64,000 nucleotides of DNA from Inia geoffrensis (lineage: Eukaryota > Chordata > Mammalia > Artiodactyla > Iniidae), in contig CM070899.1 in NCBI GenBank assembly GCA_036417435.1, forward strand, positions 170,529,494 through 170,593,493, written 5' to 3'. Each line of letters opens with the position of its first letter. The first letter of the stretch is position 1. The notes below the pieces were generated by a model, which was not told where the DNA came from, did no database searches, and saw nothing but the letters and a program-made list of their open reading frames with translations. The position numbers were made by a program, and so were the translations under genes. Below, piece after piece: positions 11,315 to 22,689 of the stretch.

Positions 11315-11525
11315 GGGCTTCCCTGGTGGCGCAGTGGTTGAGAGTCCGCCTGCCAATGCAGGGGACACGGGTTCATGCCCCGGTCTGGAAAGATCCCACA
11401 TGCCGCTGAGCGGCTGGGCCTGCGAGCCATGGCCACTGAGCCTGCGCGTCTGGAGCCTGTGCTCCGCGACGGGAGAGGCCACAACAGTGAGAGGCCCACA
11501 TACCGCAAAAAAAAAAAAAAAAAAA
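11315..11525 (+). mobile_element. CHR-2 SINE, young copy
   Basis: Complete copy from GGGCTTCCCTGGTGGCGCAG to TACCGC plus 18-20 A. Flanks AAAAGTGTCCCTTC and AAAAGTCTCCCTGC form a slightly diverged target-site duplication. Confidence 0.95.
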
Positions 11526-11529
11526 GTCT

Positions 11530-12058
11530 CCCTGCAAACAAATTAATCTGGTTTCAAAATCTTATAATGGATGATTCACTCATTACTTTAATAAGAGGAA
11601 ATTAGCAGAAAAAAACTATAAAATTCCAGAACTGCCCATGTGAATTTATTTTCTTTAGAATATTATGCAGTACAATAATGTGACAAAATAAAGGAATCCT
11701 TCAGATGAATTATTACTAACAGGGAAAGTTAAGAGTAAGTACTAGTGTTAACATATTTCAAAGTTTTTCATGAGAGAAAAGTAATCCTTTCAGAGTGGAA
11801 AAAAACAGATTTATCTGCTGACCTCAAAACTGCCAGTCAGTGTTAAAATAAACTCAAAGGAACCAAAGATGATGCTAGTAATAAGAATCTTATCCTTGAT
11901 GCTTTCTCTTAACCCATTACATTTGGAAAAGCGCTAAATGATGAAGAATGAAGTCTTGAAAGGAAATGTGGCATTGATGGATCAGAAATGTTCACTGAGC
12001 CCAAAGACCTTAGCTTCTCAACCTGTATGCACCACTGATACAGAATGGGGTGAGGCGT
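11530..12058. other. Intron 1, no confident feature
   Basis: AT-rich unique-looking intronic DNA. Confidence 0.45.
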
Positions 12059-12059
12059 A

Positions 12060-12250
12060 TAAACACCACTATATACAAAACAGATAATCAACAAGGACCT
12101 ACTGTATAGCACAGGAAACTACTCAGTACTCTGTAGTAACCTAAATGAGAAAAGAAATGGAGATATGTATAACTGAATCACTTTGCTGTACACCTGAAAC
12201 TAACACAATATTGTAAACCAACTATACTCCAGTATAAAATAAAAATTAAA
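12060..12250 (+). mobile_element. L1 3' UTR fragment
   Basis: AACAAGGACCTACTGTATAG, CACAGGAAACTACTCAGTA, then ATCACTTTGCTGTACACCTG and AACCAACTATACTCCAGTAT mark the last 190 bp of a cetartiodactyl L1, with an A-rich tail to 12270. Confidence 0.9.
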
Positions 12251-12279
12251 TTAAAACAAACAAAAAAAAAACCCAGAAG

Positions 12280-12970
12280 GGGTTGAGGACTTGCCAGAGT
12301 GAATCATACACGTAACACGGAAATAACTTGAAACAGCAGCATCTTCTTGTGACCTCTGCTGACTCTCCCTGCGTTCATCTGGTAAAAATCTTTCCCCCTG
12401 CCCTTTCATTCCTTTTCCCCAGAGTGTGTTGACGTTGAATTATTTAAAGGAGTCAACATCAAAATTATTCTGTAAATCCTGTCATAAGTAAATATGTTAC
12501 TGAATGGATCACAGTTTAAAAGAGTTGTATCCTTGGTGAAAATAATAAAACATTTAGTTAAGGGCTATTAACATAAATGTGTACATTCAAATCATCTTAC
12601 ATATTTAACTTCCCCAAGAAAACCTTATGGAGAGAACAAGAATCCCGCGGATATATATAGTGCCTATACACATACACGTGCACAAGAAAATAGGGCTGTG
12701 TCTATTTGTATGTTCGGTATTTCCTGAAGGTCAAAATCAGGATTAAAAAGAGAGAGACCGAGCAAGGAAACACCCAGCCCTGAGCGCTCAAAGTGCTGTA
12801 CGGGTTAACAGCCCCAAGAGCAGGGGTGGAGGAGCCTTAGTGAAGTAACGGATTGCAAAACAGCAACGTGCACATCGCAACTGGGTGGAATTAACATCTT
12901 TTTGTAAGTATGTCATTTCTGAATTCCTTTTGTGTCTTGGGAAGAACAATAAACCGTAGATTTAAAAAAT
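12280..12970. other. Intron 1, no confident feature
   Basis: Unique-looking sequence; no repeat or exon recognised. Confidence 0.45.
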
Positions 12971-12975
12971 TTGGA

Positions 12976-13318
12976 GGGACTTCCCTGGTGGTCCAGTGGT
13001 AAAGAATCTGCCTTCCAGTGCAGGGGATGCGGGTTCAATCCCTGGTTGGGGAACGAAGATCCCACCTGCCACAGGGCAACTAAAGCCCGCTCGCCACACC
13101 TACTGAGACTGCACGCTGCAAACTACAGAGCCCACGCACTCTGGACCCGGGGTGCCACAACTAGAGAGAGCAAACCTGCATGCCACAACTAGACAGAAGC
13201 CCACACTGCAACGAAAGGTCCGCATGCCTCAACGAAGACCCCACATGCCGCAACTAAGACCTGATGCAGCCAAAAAACAATGAAAGAAAATAAATAAAAA
13301 TTAAAAAAAATTTTTTAA
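12976..13318 (+). mobile_element. CHR SINE with expanded 3' modules
   Basis: GGGACTTCCCTGGTGGTCCA start, B box GGTTCAATCCC, then several imperfect modules of the form GCCACAACTAGA / GCCGCAACTAAG, ending GATGCAGCC and an A/T-rich tail. Flanks AAATTTGGA and AATAATTTGGA suggest a target-site duplication. Confidence 0.9.
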
Positions 13319-13614
13319 ATAAATAATTTGGAATAGTTCTTTATCAGACAGATTTCACTGGGTTTTTTTTGGAGGGTGTGGAGAGTGGATAGGAGAGGGG
13401 TGGGTGGCTGAGGCTGTACATCCAGGTGGAAATTCTGCCTCAGATTCCTTGAATGACAGGGCAATTTTCCTGAATTCTCAGTCCTTCCACAAGGCTCAAG
13501 CTTCTAAGCCTCAGCTTTTATCTTCAGATAGTTTTTCTTCTCCACATATGTAAATTTCATATATAAACTTTAAATACAAATATTTTAAAAATCTGTCCAT
13601 AAGAGAAAACACTG

Positions 13615-13730
13615 TGACTATGCCAGGTGATGGACAAGTCAATTCAACTTGTTGTGGTGATTGTTCCACAATATATACATATATCACATCATTATGTTGT
13701 ACGCCTTAAACTTAATATGTCAGTTATATG
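13615..13730 (+). mobile_element. L1 3' terminal fragment
   Basis: TGTTGTGGTGATTGTTCCAC, ATATATCACATCATTATGTTG and TACGCCTTAAACTTAATATG match the L1 3' terminus. Confidence 0.7.
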
Positions 13731-13739
13731 CCCAGAGAG

Positions 13740-14240
13740 CAGGAAGAAAGTCTACCTTAAGTACTCTGATATATATATGCTTAACAGGACACCTGTTTAT
13801 ATCTATGGCCAAGTTAACCTCAACCATTTAACTCAGTTTGGACGCAGGTTTCATTGCCATTTGCACGAGCAATTCCAGCCATGACTTTGGACCTGAGCCA
13901 GGGCAGGCCTCATTTTATCATTTAGGCTCATTTAGGCTCGCCTAAAACAGCCCATTCAATAGTCCACAGTCCTTTCCATCGTTCTTCCCCCTCTGGTGCA
14001 TTCTCCTCCTACGTGCCCTAACTTGGCTCTTGGTCACAATTCATTTATTAGTCTAATTTACAAACCCCGGCATAGTCCCTGACTCTTCTCATTTTTCCAC
14101 CCAGTCAAAAAAATCCTGCTGGTTTCCCCTGCAGACAGCTCCCTTTCCTTCATCCTTACTGTTGAGACCCTCATCAGCTCATCCAGCCTGCAGGCTCCTG
14201 GATCCCCCATCAAGCCCCATCACCATCACTTCGAATTTGA
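13740..14240. other. Intron 1, no confident feature
   Basis: Unique-looking; contains a short local tandem TCATTTAGGC at 13917-13938. Confidence 0.45.
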
Positions 14241-14244
14241 AATA

Positions 14245-14500
14245 GAAATTTGAATGCGCCAGTCTCCTGTTTGAAAATCCTCCGTGACAGATCACAATGA
14301 AGTGGGGAGAGTTCAAGTCTCAGTATGTCTTTCAAAGTCCTTCATAATTTGCCCCAACCTACTTTTCAGGATTCAACTCTTACCCATCAGGGCCCTTGAC
14401 ATTGTCCGAACAGGCTTTTAAACAGTCTCTTTGTCTTGGTATATGCTATCCCTTTAAATAACATCCTCCTCAGTGCACTTATCCTTCATAAAACCCTATT
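14245..14500 (+). mobile_element. L2 fragment
   Basis: TCCTGTTTGAAAATCCTCC, AAAGTCCTTCATAATTTGCC and CCAACCTACTTTTCAGG match the L2 3' region (cttcatgatctggccccaacctacctttccag). Confidence 0.7.
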
Positions 14501-14624
14501 GATCATTTGGAATCCAGCTTTCATGGATGTCTTCATACCTGATAGAGAGATGTGCTGTCCATTGTACTTGGTAACCCTATCAGTAAATCCAGTCCCCAGA
14601 AACAACCACCTTGTTAAGGCATTT

Positions 14625-14755
14625 AAGATCCCTGGGTTTGTTTCCTCATCTGTAAAATGAAGAGATTAATATGTAATTCATAGTATTGTTGGGACATTTA
14701 AATAAAATAGCATACAGTGCTTAGCGTAAGCACTCAATAATATCATCCATCATAC
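14625..14755 (+). mobile_element. MIR fragment
   Basis: TTTCCTCATCTGTAAAATGAAGAG through TTAGCGTAAGCACTCAATAAT, the classic 3' half of MIR. Confidence 0.8.
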
Positions 14756-14759
14756 TGGA

Positions 14760-16100
14760 TCACGCTCTTTTTGTTACTGTGTTAGAACTTCTTTCCCAAC
14801 TGGGAGCTCTTATTCAGTAAGGATTAGCTCTTGCTCATCTTTAGGTTTAAAAGTGCTTTGTTGAAAACACAGAGAGCGTAGGTAACCTTCCAGACTAGTG
14901 GGAAGAAGTCATTAGTCACTGTCATTCCACCTCCTGTGCCCTAGACGTGGAGTCTGTTGCCCTGCACGCAAAGACGTGGCATTCCGGGGCTGGACAGTCC
15001 TTGGAGGTCACCAAATCCCACGTTTCCTTTAACTACCAGGGCGAATAAACAGAGAGTCTGTTTCCAAGCTGTAATCACAGCTACAGGTCTCTGGAACATC
15101 ACTCACTATAGCAATATTTCACTTTTTTTTAGTGCTTTCCAAAGTGAGTAAATACTGGTATTTATACAGATAAATTTTGTTGGCAAACACAGAGGTTCAC
15201 TGGAATTCACATCTATTTAGGCCTGAATCAGTTTTTGTTGCTTTGGGAAAAATCTAATAGCCACCATGCAACTCGAGTGACGTTATCCATGGCTTTCCTT
15301 CTTATCTAATTCAACCTGAAGTCACTTAACATTTCAAGGAGTAGGTTAATTTGCCATTATTTAGTAAATAAAAACAAATTATATCTTCTATTTTAAGTAT
15401 TCCTTTATTCACATCATAAATCTAATTCATTTTAGCCCCATAAACAGAGATTCATACCTCACTTTAGAACAGAAATGGAATAGCTTAATTACACAGTAAT
15501 AAATCAGGTTACCTATATCACTTTAACATACAATCTATATTATATGTGTTTTGCTATTTATACAGAATTAGCTGTATGCCTCAGGCTTGCACCGGGCTTC
15601 AAAACTGAGAATAAATTATACGTGCCTGTTTGCATTTGCCAATGTCACATTTTGGTTTTTTACGTGTTTATGTGTAAATTTGCAAAGCTGTGAGAACAAA
15701 AAGGAATACACATATGAACACATTCAAATATTCTTCTCATGACACATATGTTATACTTTCTTGTTTGGAACTGAATTTTGAGCATAACAGTATTAAAATA
15801 AGCGGTTACACAAGCTTTGTCTGTATAGCTGGACTTTGGTATGTTCTTTGCTATCCTCTCCCTGACCTCTCTTCTATTCCAGTAGTTTCCTTTAACCCCT
15901 CGCCTATTTAATTTGGTACATCACTGCAATACCTTAAGAGATGACTCTTAGGGAAAAAGAACTGGGGTTATTTGACACATTTAAAAAGAAAAGATATATT
16001 CATAAAAACCCAATTTTGTATATTAAATAAAATAGTTAATAATAAACATAAGAATTTTTCATAAAGTAGAAAACAAAACGACTACTGTTCATACAGGTTT
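14760..16100. other. Intron 1, no confident feature
   Basis: Unique-looking intronic DNA, AT-rich after 15100. No repeat family or exon recognised. Confidence 0.4.
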
Positions 16101-16112
16101 TTAAAAAGTGGT

Positions 16113-16287
16113 TCTGGGACTTCCCTGGTGGTCCAGTGGCTAAGACTCCACGTTCCCAATGCAGGGGGCCCAGGTTCGATTCCTGGTCAGGGAACTAGAT
16201 CCCACATACCTCAACTAAAAGATCCCGCATGCCACAACAAAGATCCCGTGTGCCGCAACTATGACCCAGCACGGCCAAATTAATTAA
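16113..16287 (+). mobile_element. CHR-1-type SINE
   Basis: GGGACTTCCCTGGTGGTCCA, B box GGTTCGATTCC, modules GATCCCGCATGCCACAACA, end CACGGCC plus AATTAATTAATT. Perfect 12-nt target-site duplication TTAAAAAGTGGT at 16101-16112 and 16288-16299. Confidence 0.95.
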
Positions 16288-16865
16288 TTAAAAAGTGGTC
16301 CTAATAACTTCTGCATAAAAATAACAAGGTTAAGATTTTTCCTTTTTGATGATCAATTCTTGGCTTTACTAAAAGATGTTATTCAGTGGCAGCCAGCATC
16401 AATACAATGAAGAACCCTGTGTTATTTACATTTTTATAAGGTGCTTATTTGTCAAAAGCCTGCGTTCCTATCGCACCAGATTAAGAGATTATGAATTTGT
16501 GGATGGTCTAATTTGATGGTTGTAAAGCTCTTCTTTTCAGCCATGCTTTTAGTCATGCATCATCTTTACTTGCATTGAGGTCCTGGTTCCAAGAACAGAA
16601 TGAAAATTTAAAGCAATAAGAATTAAAAGAAAAGATAGAATAGTTGTTAGTAAAAAATTTTTAATGCAACAACAAAGGATGTGTAAAATTGACTTTTTGA
16701 TCATTAAAATGAGTTGGTCAATTAAGTTCAGACAGGTTAGAACTGGTCTTCAAAATTCCACCAGAACAGCCATCTATATACCCAGAAGAAAGTCCCCTGC
16801 TCTGTTGCTCCTGTGCGTGGCTGTTGGCTGAGCGAGAGGAATTTACTCAGTCTCTCTACCTGCCT

Positions 16866-17080
16866 GATGATAATAAAAACAATATCTAATAACTATTAGG
16901 TGTTCTCACTCTGTGCCAGGCACTGTTCTTGAGCTTTACATGTACTGACTGATTAAATCTATCCTCACAATCAACCTAGATAGGCCACTTATTTTCCCCA
17001 TTTAACAGATGACGAAACTAAGGCACCCAGAGGTTAATTAACTTGCCTGAGGTTACACAATTTAAGTCAGTCAACAAATA
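16866..17080 (-). mobile_element. MIR fragment
   Basis: TGTGCCAGGCACTGTTCTTG, TTACATGTACTGACTGATTA, CCCATTTAACAGATGACGAAAC, AGGTTAATTAACTTGCCTGA: reverse-oriented MIR. A CHR SINE follows directly. Confidence 0.9.
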
Positions 17081-17086
17081 CTTACT

Positions 17087-17385
17087 GGGGCTTCCCTGGT
17101 GGCACAGTGGTTAAGAATCTGCCTGCCAATGCAGGGGACATGGGTTTCATCCCTGGTCCAGGAAGATCCCACATGCCGTGGAGCAACTAAGCCCATGTGC
17201 CACAACTACCGAGCCTGTGTGCCACAACTACTGAAGCCCGCGCGCCTAGAGCCCGTGCTCCGCAACAAGAGAAGCCACCATGATGAGAAGCCCGTGCACT
17301 GCAGGGAAGAGTAGCCCCGCTCACCACAACTAGAGAAAGCCCAAGGGCAGCAACAAAGACCCAAGGCAGCCAAAAATAAAAATAA
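17087..17385 (+). mobile_element. CHR SINE, long older type
   Basis: GGGGCTTCCCTGGTGGCACAG start, GGTTTCATCCC B box, extended body with CTAGAGCCCGTGCTCCGCAA, end CAAGGCAGCC plus AAATAAAAATAAG. Confidence 0.92.
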
Positions 17386-17439
17386 GCAAAACAAAACAAA
17401 AAAACCAGATTGCTCGGTCCCATTCCCAGTGTTTCTGAC

Positions 17440-17456
17440 ACACACACACAAAAAAT
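17440..17456 (+). repeat. Short (CA)n plus A run
   Basis: ACACACACACAAAAAATT, possibly part of the SINE tail. Confidence 0.6.
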
Positions 17457-17689
17457 TTACTGATCCCAGACACTGTTCTAGGCTCAAACAAATCTCTGAA
17501 GGATTTTCCTCAGAGGGTCTTCTACAACTGTGTTTCTCTTCATCAATGTATTAGGGATTAAATAGCTAGACTTCATCTACATACTATATGTCTCTCCATG
17601 TTGAAGACAAAGAAAAATGTTTGCATCCTCGCACTGAGACTTTTTTACCCTCCATTCCAACATTTTTTTGGTAAATTTTAGAAAATTGA

Positions 17690-18010
17690 AGTAAAATATA
17701 CATAACATGAAATTTACCATTTTAATAATTTTTAAGTGCACAGTTCAGTCACATTAAGCACATTCATATTGTTGTGCAACCAGGACCATTGATTTCCAGA
17801 GCTTTTTCATCTTCCTTAACCGTAGCTTCATATCCATTAAATAATAACTCCCCATCTCCCCCCTCCCCCAGCCTCGGACCCTGGGATCTGTCATCCTACT
17901 TTCTTTCTTTAGGAATCTGGCTACTCTGGTCATCTCATGTAAGTGGAATGAAATATCTGTCCTCCAGATTCAATCATGTTGTAGCACTATCGTGTGTCAG
18001 GGCAAGTGGA
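17690..18010 (-). mobile_element. L1 3' UTR fragment
   Basis: GAAGTAAAATATACATAACATG, AAATTTACCATTTTAATAAT, TTAAGTGCACAGTTCAGT, CATTCATATTGTTGTGCAACC, then a C-rich block: reverse complement of an L1M 3' UTR, the same region as at 55.5 kb. Confidence 0.85.
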
Positions 18011-18019
18011 GTGGTGTTT

Positions 18020-19555
18020 TGAGTCTATAGCTAGATGCCAGAGTTAAAATATAACTAGAATTCATGAGAAAGAAGGTTGAAAAATCTGAGGCTCTGTCAG
18101 TATCAATTTGCTTAGGTATTTTTATTACTTTTAAATTAAAAAAACAGCTGGCTGTGGTTTTTTTTCCTAGGAAAAAAAAAATCAGCCCACACATTGCAGC
18201 TACAGATACAAAAGAGGAGATAATTTTAAAAAGATCTGTTGATGATAGGAACCACACTTGGTATGGAATATGTAGTGCAGAATCCAGGTGATCACAAATG
18301 CTGGCGGAAACTATGAAGTAGCTAGCGCACAGTATGATTGGAAAATAACGGACAATATTGCATTTTGCCTGATTCCTTCAGTGTAGTTTTTTTTCAAAAT
18401 GCAATGAAAGCACTCCTCAAGAGGAAGTGGTTCACGGAACAACACAGCACATGGTTAAAGGCTCTTGCAATGTTTGGGGGAGGGGGGAGCTAAAATTTCT
18501 GTGTAACATAGAACAGGAAACAGAAACATCTCTAAAATTACACACAGTATCAAATAATACTCAAAAAAGAACTAGAAGAAATCTCTTGGGCCAACTTAAC
18601 TGGCTTTGCACAGTATACTTGAGATCAGTGAAAATTTTAAGAACTAGGCTAACAGTTATTAACAGGATAATCACTATGGTCATATGAACAATACAAAACC
18701 AACACAACAATCAATCTCAAAGGAAATTCACATGGACAGCATAGATGTGTATATGTACGGTCACGCAAAAGGAGCAGCCAAGACAATAGGATTCTTTGGT
18801 AGGCGGTACCGTGATGGCAAAAGTTTGATGGAAAAAACATTTGCAAATGAAAGAGTAATCATGAAATGACATTTTTTTTCAATAATTAAAAACCCCTAAG
18901 GGAGCAGTTTGAAAAACCTTAGAATTTGTCAGTGTAGCCACACACATACAGAACATGAGATGGACTACCATATTTTTTAAAAGTATGATTTTAAAATGGA
19001 CTTATTTCCAAATTTCTTTGCTTTTGAGTGAATGCAAGGTGGAGTGGGGCAGAGTAATAATGCACTCTGCTAAGTCAAACACCAGAGAGGTGAAAAGTGA
19101 GATGGCAGAAAAAGACCCAAAAATGTTCAACAGGATTCAAAAGAAAACCACGTGTGACACAGGGGAAGGTCAGCTCATATGAACACAATTCTCACTTGCA
19201 TCTGTCCTGATGGCTTTTCTGCATCTTTAGGAGGCAAGATGTAGACTGGTGTCACTTGGATATACTTGGGCTGAAAAGAGAATTTTAAAATCTTGCAATT
19301 TTCTTAGGTTCCCTTTTTATTCTATTTTGAGCATCTACATAAAGCATGGGGAACTGCTTTTATATTTAGGATCTACTGTGACATCAAACAAAAGTGACAA
19401 CGTAATTTATGGTTTTTTGAAGAGACAAAAATAGAAAAATACATTATTCACTCGCTTGTAAAATAAGAATGGGCATTAATTTTCATACACACAATTCCTA
19501 TGAATAGTTATCTGTATTCACTGTTTCCTATTTGTCTCCATTTCCTCTTGAATTT
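18020..19555. other. Intron 1, mostly unassigned
   Basis: AT-rich and non-coding. Positions 19064-19163 form half of an unidentified repeat pair (see the findings). No named repeat or exon recognised. Confidence 0.45.
19064..19163 (+). repeat. Unidentified repeat, copy A
   Basis: CTCTGCTAAGTCAAACACC, AGGTGAAAAGTGAGATG, AAATGTTCAACAGGATTC and GTGTGACACAG occur in the same order at 22517-22602, with about 16 extra bases here. It is not a repeat I can name. Confidence 0.65.
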
Positions 19556-19558
19556 ACC

Positions 19559-19926
19559 CTGCTATGGCTGAATGTTTGTGTCCCACAAATTCATATGTTG
19601 CAACCCCAGTCTCCAACGTGATGGTATTTGTTGATGGAGCCTTTGGGAGGTAATCAGGTCATGAGGGTGGAGCCTTCATCTTGGGATTAGTGCCCCTGTA
19701 ACAAGAGACACGAGAGAGCTTGCTACTTCTCTCTCTCTCTGCCATGTGAGGACGCAGCAAGAAGATGAACATTGCGAACCAGGCAGAGGGCCCTCACTAG
19801 ACACTGGGTCGGCTGGTGCCTTGGTCTTGGACTTCCCAGCTTCCAAAACTGTGAGAAATAAAGGTTTGTGGTTTAAGCTGCCCAGTCTATGGCATTTTTG
19901 TTATAGCAGCTCGAATTGACCAAGAC
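19559..19926 (+). mobile_element. ERVL-MaLR solo LTR (MST/MLT1A-like)
   Basis: TGCTATGGCTGAATGTTTGTG start, CAAATTCATATGTTGCAAC, GGAGCCTTTGGGAGGTAATC, CACGAGAGAGCTTGCTACTT, GAAATAAAGGTTTGTGGTTT (polyadenylation region), and the end TTGACCAAGACA. Length about 365 bp, a nearly complete LTR without internal sequence. Confidence 0.92.
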
Positions 19927-19929
19927 ATA

Positions 19930-20900
19930 CCCCAACTGGACTTTTGCTCCCACCATGTCACCAAACTGTGTCAAGATTACCAATGACCTTCATGTCATTC
20001 TCAGCAGCTTAAACAGCATTTAACACCATTCACTGATCACCTTCTCTTGGAAATACTTTCTTCACTTGGCTTCCATGAAGGCTTTCTTTCCTGCTTTTCC
20101 TCCTAACAGAGACCAATTGACCTTGAAGCCAATAAAGCTTAAGTTTCAGGGATCCTCACTTGCAGGCTCCTTCTAAGACTTGCAGTTCTCTTCTGGCACC
20201 CCAGCAACAACATGGAACACCATTTTCTTGCTGGGAGATCACCTTGGTAGTGGTCCAAGGGCTTCAAGTGGGGTTGGTAGGCTGCCAGCACTACCTTCAC
20301 TTCACTTGGACTCCAGCAAGAGCTGGACCCAAGGTAAATCTCATGGACTGTAGACTGCATCTTCTATCCCAAGGAGAATATCTAAAGGAAATGCTGTTCT
20401 GCTCTGCTCCTTGCACGGAATCACCTTGACCCAGGCTTCCACAGCCACCTTACCCCACCCCCAGGGCCAGCCTAGCAGTTGGGAGGGGGCAGGAAATGTG
20501 TGGTCCTAGCTGAGCTGGACCAGCTGCCTCTTGAGCCATTGGGAGCCATGGGTGCCATGTCATATCTAGTGAGAGCAAATGACTCAGTTAGTTCTCTGAG
20601 GTCTTGCTCCTGGGCAAGAGTCACCTCCAGCAGTAGAAACCACAGAGGAAATTACAGATAAAAGTCTTACCATAGAGAGCTGTGAGACTGAAGCAAAACT
20701 TTTTCTAAACTATCAATAACACAATTAATTTTGAGTAACCACATGGGAGAAAAGACTAAATTCGTTATTTCCGCTATAGAAAATTGTATTTCAAATGTAT
20801 CCTCATATGGAGAGGTGACCAAAGAATATGCAGCCAAAAATGTAGGAAAACATATATCAGGCAGTTAGTAATAGTAAAAATGTATCTTTTGGATTTTGTG
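19930..20900. other. Intron 1, no confident feature
   Basis: Fairly GC-balanced stretch. Open frames at 20160-20429 and 20479-20661 show no recognisable protein, so I leave them uncalled. Confidence 0.4.
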
Positions 20901-20904
20901 GTAT

Positions 20905-21225
20905 GTTTTTTTAACTGAAATATGGTTGATTTACAATATTTCAGGTATACAGCAAATGATTCCATTTATACATATATTAGTCTTTTTCAGTTCTTTTCCA
21001 TTAAAGGTTATTACAAGATATTGAATATAGTTCCCCATGTTATAAAGTAGGTCTCTGTTGTTTATCTGTTTTATATGTAGTAATGTGTATCTGCTAATCC
21101 CAAATTCCTAATTCATCCCCTCACCCATTTCCCCTCTGGTGACTGTAAGTCTGGTTTCTATGTCTGTGAGTCTATTTCTGTTTTGTGAATAAGTTCATTT
21201 GTATTTTTTTAAGATTTGTGGTATG
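20905..21225 (-). mobile_element. L1 3' UTR fragment
   Basis: AACTGAAATATGGTTGATTTAC, GGTATACAGCAAATGATTCC, ATAGTTCCCCATGTTATAAAG, CTCTGTTGTTTATCTGTTTTAT, TATGTCTGTGAGTCTATTTC: reverse complement of a cetartiodactyl L1 3' end. Confidence 0.9.
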
Positions 21226-21369
21226 TGTTTTTAAAAATTAGTAATCTGTTGTGATTCCTTTCTCACTCTAATATTTACTTTTTTAACTTTTATTCATCAT
21301 TTTGTACTCTTTTTTTTAAAGGGAGCCTCCCCCAAATGTACAAAGTTCAGGTACCTCACTGGTCTCTCC

Positions 21370-21955
21370 TCTTAGCCTCTTTGATTGGTTCTTCCTCATC
21401 TCCCAGATCTCCTGGCTTTCCTTCTGGCCTCTATCTACACTCACTCCCTAGCTGATCTCATGCTGTCTCATGGCTTTAAATACCACACACAAGCTACCAA
21501 CCCCCAGTGTGCATCTCTAGCCCAAACTTCTCTCTTATTTCACATATTCAACCATACTTAGCCCCGCCCCATCTTTTGCCTGTCTGATTTTATCTCCTTT
21601 AACTCTGCTCCCGGCAGCCTCCCAGCTGTTCCGTGGACCCTGCCAGCGTGCATTTGCACATGCTTTTCTCTTTGGAACACCTGTTCCCCACTGACCTAAA
21701 TGGCTTGCTCCCCACTGCCTTTAGGTCTTTGCTTAATTGTTCCCTCATTCCTGAGGTGTTCCCTGACCTATTTCAAAACCAACTCTTTCCCAACAAGTCC
21801 ACGTCTCCCTGTTTATATTCTCTCCCCACTTACCAACTAGAAGTATGCCCCATGAGGGCAGGGATTTGAATGTTTTTGTTTCTTGCTGGGTTCTCAGGAA
21901 GCAGAGCAATGTAGATACACAACAGATACTGAGTGAATATTTGTTAAATGAATGA
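21370..21955 (+). mobile_element. L2 3' part
   Basis: TTTAGGTCTTTGCTTAATTG, CTGAGGTGTTCCCTGACCT, CCCCATGAGGGCAGGGATTT, ATATTTGTTAAATGAATGAATG: L2 end with its characteristic GAATGAATGAA terminus. Confidence 0.85.
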
Positions 21956-21974
21956 ATGAATAAAAAAAATTAAA

Positions 21975-22100
21975 ATGCAATATATTCATTTAAGTTTCAC
22001 GAGGGCAGGGCTTACTTATGCCTTCCTAGTGCCAAGCATGGTGCCTGCTCTGGTCGTGAAGACCCACAAAAGTATTTGCTAAATGGATGAATGACTTCAA
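21975..22100 (+). mobile_element. L2 terminal fragment
   Basis: CACGAGGGCAGGGCTTACTT, CTAGTGCCAAGCATGGTGCC, TATTTGCTAAATGGATGAATG: a second L2 end right after the first. Confidence 0.75.
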
Positions 22101-22156
22101 GGGAGAGCAGTGGAAGAGCAATGTAAAGGGGGGAGACAGATAAGAAAAGGGAAATG

Positions 22157-22286
22157 GGGACTTTGCTGGTGGTCCAGCGGTTAAGCCTCCTTGCTTGCAC
22201 TGCAGAGGGCACAGATTCGATCCCTGGTCCAGGAACTAAGATCCTGCATGTCGCGCGGCGCAGCCAAAAAATTAAAAAAAAAAAAA
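22157..22286 (+). mobile_element. CHR-1-type SINE, short
   Basis: Body ends GCGCGGCGCAGCC plus A run; B box GATTCGATCCC. Target-site duplication AAAAGGGAAATG at 22145-22156 and 22287-22298. Confidence 0.93.
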
Positions 22287-22338
22287 AAAAGGGAAATGAT
22301 TCTACAGCCACCATAGTAGGTAACAAGAATGAACAGTA

Positions 22339-22450
22339 GGGAATTCCCTGGCAGTCCAGTGATTAGGACTCTGCGATTTCACTGCCAAGGGCCTGGGTTC
22401 GGGGAACTAAGATCCCGCAAGCCTCGTGGCACAGCCAAAATAAAAAAGAG
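22339..22450 (+). mobile_element. CHR-1-type SINE, short, internally deleted
   Basis: GGGAATTCCCTGGCAGTCCA start, GGACTCTGCGATTTCACTGCC, then GGTTCGGGGAACTAAGATCC. About 10 bases of the B-box region are missing (GGTTCG runs straight into GGGGAACTAAG). Ends GGCACAGCC plus AAAATAAAAAAG. Confidence 0.9.
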
Positions 22451-22516
22451 AAAAGAAAAAACCAAAACTTGAGATAATGAAGAGTGGATGTTGACACCGG
22501 TGGGTGAAAGATGATT

Positions 22517-22602
22517 CTCTGCTAAGTCAAGCTCCAGGTAGGTGAGAGGTGAGATGAAAATGTTCAACAGAACTCAGAAATAAAACAGTAAGTGACACAG
22601 AG
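22517..22602 (+). repeat. Unidentified repeat, copy B
   Basis: Pairs with 19064-19163: TCTGCTAAGTCAAG, CCAGGTAGGTGAGAGGTGAGATG, AAAATGTTCAACAGAACTC, AAGTGACACAG. Confidence 0.65.
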
Positions 22603-22689
22603 TATTCCTTAACGCTTTCAAAGGGAATACCTTTCAATGGAAAAATCTGGTGGACACACTTTTAACCAAATAATCAAACTTAGGATTGT

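Noticed and set aside
12976..13318. Regularly spaced ~20-nt repeats resembling a repeat-spacer array
   Set aside because: They are imperfect contiguous modules of a SINE body with no spacers; a CRISPR array is not credible in a mammalian intron.
20160..20661. Two plus-strand open frames in a GC-balanced stretch
   Set aside because: No recognisable domain, no codon-scale pattern and no matching splice sites; probably intronic chance frames.
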